NCBI GenBank assembly: GCA_031256955.1
Contig: JAIRPP010000008.1
Location: forward strand, 97,472-161,471
DNA length: 64,000 nucleotides
Reading direction: 5' to 3'
Origin: Candidatus Methanoplasma sp.
Lineage (GTDB): Archaea > Thermoplasmatota > Thermoplasmata > Methanomassiliicoccales > Methanomethylophilaceae
Positions 62,898 to 64,000 of this stretch are shown here, in pieces (the first letter of the stretch is position 1; each line of letters opens with the position of its first letter). A program made the position numbers and the translations under genes. Below the pieces are notes generated by a model. It searched no databases. It saw only the letters and a program-made list of their open reading frames with translations, and was not told where the DNA came from.

Positions 62898-63953
62898 TTA
62901 TTTGGGAGGTTTTCTCCCTGATTCCATCACTCTCCAATAACCCGACTTATCTGAGCCTACACGCTCCACTATCTTCTGGTCCTTCAACTTTTTTATCTCG
63001 CGTTTGACCGTAGCGAGACTCATATTCGCTCTTTCTGCGATCTGGCTTCTCGTTATTTTGGGATCGCTCCTCAACAAGGACAGCACGACTCCGTTTACAG
63101 GCTCATTTACAGGCTCATTTACAGGCTCATGCTTTTTATCTTTGTCTAGCTCAACCCTTAGCTCACGGTTTTTGAGGATGTTGTCCTCTCCGAAAATGAG
63201 GTTGCGGAAAAAGCGGTTCAGGTATTCCGTCGTCGCATAGACGCCGTTTCTATAGTCATTGTAGTTAGCTCTAACTAGGGCGTTTCTGAAATACCACGAA
63301 TTATCTGCAAACAGATCGTTAGTTGCATGGAATCCAATAGTGCGGAGATATTTTATGGCAAACACAGCGGTAGATCGAGTGTTTCCCTCCCCGAACGGGT
63401 GTATCTGCCATATGCCAGATATGAACTTTGAGATGCGATCGATCATCTGGTCTTTGGAAGCCCCTTTGTAGCTGACCGCCCTCTCCTGTTTAAAATCATA
63501 ATCTAGCGTCGCTCTGATGCTGTCCGCGCTCGCATAATATACGGATTCGCCGTTCAGGACCCATTCCCTTTTCGAGATATCGTAATCTCGGATCTTTCCG
63601 GCATGGCTGTATATCCCCGTGAACAGGCGCCTATGTATCGCGACATACTCCTCCGGGCTAAAGCTGAACGACTTCTCAGAGAGGATCTCGGCTATGCGCG
63701 CGGAAACCTTGTCCGCCTCCTCCGTGCGGTCACCGGACGCCTTTTCGGGCTTGGAATCGTAATACCCGTTCAAAAGGTCCTTTACCTCTCCTATGGTTAT
63801 GTCCCCCTCGATGTTCCTCCTGGCCGCGTCTATGAGATAAGCGGAGGGGGTCAACCCATCCACCTGCTGAAGACCGATAGCAGTCCGCCAGACCTCGCCC
63901 CGCTCTCTTTTATCTGGTTCGCCCACCCGCTTATATTCATCAAATTCGCCCAT
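62898..63953 (-). CDS. Fic-family protein with C-terminal winged helix
   Basis: The Fic active site reads HPFGEGNTRS (catalytic His; GNTR instead of the usual GNGR), preceded by the flap region EWVLNGESVYYASADS. Fic enzymes transfer AMP or similar groups to protein side chains. The C terminus is a winged helix (ITRSQIAERANMSLATVKREIKKLK), so it may regulate its own gene. A 12-bp tandem repeat encodes EPVNEPVNEPVNG between them. The variant HPFGEGNTR with this N terminus is, from memory, common in gut Bacteroidetes. The gene is AT-rich relative to neighbours and lies next to tRNA-Ser, both hints of transfer. GAGG precedes the ATG; GATATAAACG is a likely TATA box. Confidence 0.85.
   Translation of the reverse strand: MGEFDEYKRVGEPDKRERGEVWRTAIGLQQVDGLTPSAYLIDAARRNIEGDITIGEVKDLLNGYYDSKPEKASGDRTEEADKVSARIAEILSEKSFSFSPEEYVAIHRRLFTGIYSHAGKIRDYDISKREWVLNGESVYYASADSIRATLDYDFKQERAVSYKGASKDQMIDRISKFISGIWQIHPFGEGNTRSTAVFAIKYLRTIGFHATNDLFADNSWYFRNALVRANYNDYRNGVYATTEYLNRFFRNLIFGEDNILKNRELRVELDKDKKHEPVNEPVNEPVNGVVLSLLRSDPKITRSQIAERANMSLATVKREIKKLKDQKIVERVGSDKSGYWRVMESGRKPPK
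63097..63130 (-). repeat. 12-bp in-frame tandem repeat ACAGGCTCATTT (three copies) in the Fic gene hinge
   Basis: Two exact copies and a third lacking the last two bases, encoding (EPVN)3 on the minus strand. It lies between the Fic domain and the winged helix, the same position as in the AlbA_2 genes. Confidence 0.88.
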
Positions 63954-64000
63954 TTTGTCCTCAGTTCCAGTATGCGTTTGGCACGTTTATATCTCACGTT

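Overview
This 64 kb window is from a GC-rich archaeal chromosome. Archaeal markers are DNA topoisomerase VI (both subunits, adjacent), a class I lysyl-tRNA synthetase, a 54-residue Sec61-beta/SecG, TATA-type promoters with short or no leaders, and heavy AGG arginine codon use. The large secreted repeat proteins, the Fic protein of a type I recall from gut bacteria, and the many DUF4143-type ATPases fit a gut-associated member of the Methanomassiliicoccales (Thermoplasmata). That placement is an inference: no methanogenesis gene lies in the window.

Layout. 1-7.2 kb: 3' part of PEP synthase, a CBS-ParB protein, an AlbA_2/HATPase (RecG-like) regulator, and a FecBCD-type metal/siderophore ABC operon. 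7.3-14.8 kb: two paralogous secreted transglutaminase-like proteins flanking two DUF4143 ATPases and a second AlbA_2 gene. 14.9-16.7 kb: tRNA-Asp, a YqaJ-like nuclease, panD and RNase HI. 16.7-20.3 kb: two AAA ATPase-nuclease genes and a zone of decayed genes. 20.3-32.3 kb: mostly core genes (hisS, top6B-top6A, an MNT nucleotidyltransferase, lysS, secG, an antiporter, a Pro/Ala-rich protein, an acetate-transporter-like protein, and a ZIP transporter divergent from nikR). 32.4-37.5 kb: a third AlbA_2 gene and a second FecBCD-type operon ending in a methyltransferase. 37.5-45.1 kb: one 2,526-residue surface protein built from about 26 repeats. 45.2-60.6 kb: a defence-like island with a single-chain (type ISP) restriction-modification enzyme, five AAA ATPase-nuclease genes of four families, a fourth AlbA_2 gene, and pseudogenes. 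60.8-64 kb: tRNA-Glu, nadE, a nitrilase-family hydrolase, tRNA-Ser and a Fic protein.

The most unusual signals run through the accessory genes. (1) Eight of the nine AAA ATPase-nuclease genes carry a private set of short repeats at the promoter, different in sequence from gene to gene and spaced about 22-24, 33 or 40 bp, often followed by a TATA box and a leaderless start. Gutted loci keep the same promoter layout. (2) Two AlbA_2/HATPase genes, one AlbA_2 pseudogene and the Fic gene each carry a different short in-frame tandem repeat (12 or 21 bp) exactly at the hinge before the C-terminal winged helix. (3) The restriction enzyme contains an uninterrupted run of 11 G just after its helicase Walker A motif, a classic phase-variation signature, and an AT-rich block replacing its specificity region. 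Together these suggest a fast-evolving, self-regulated and possibly phase-variable set of genes in an archaeon.
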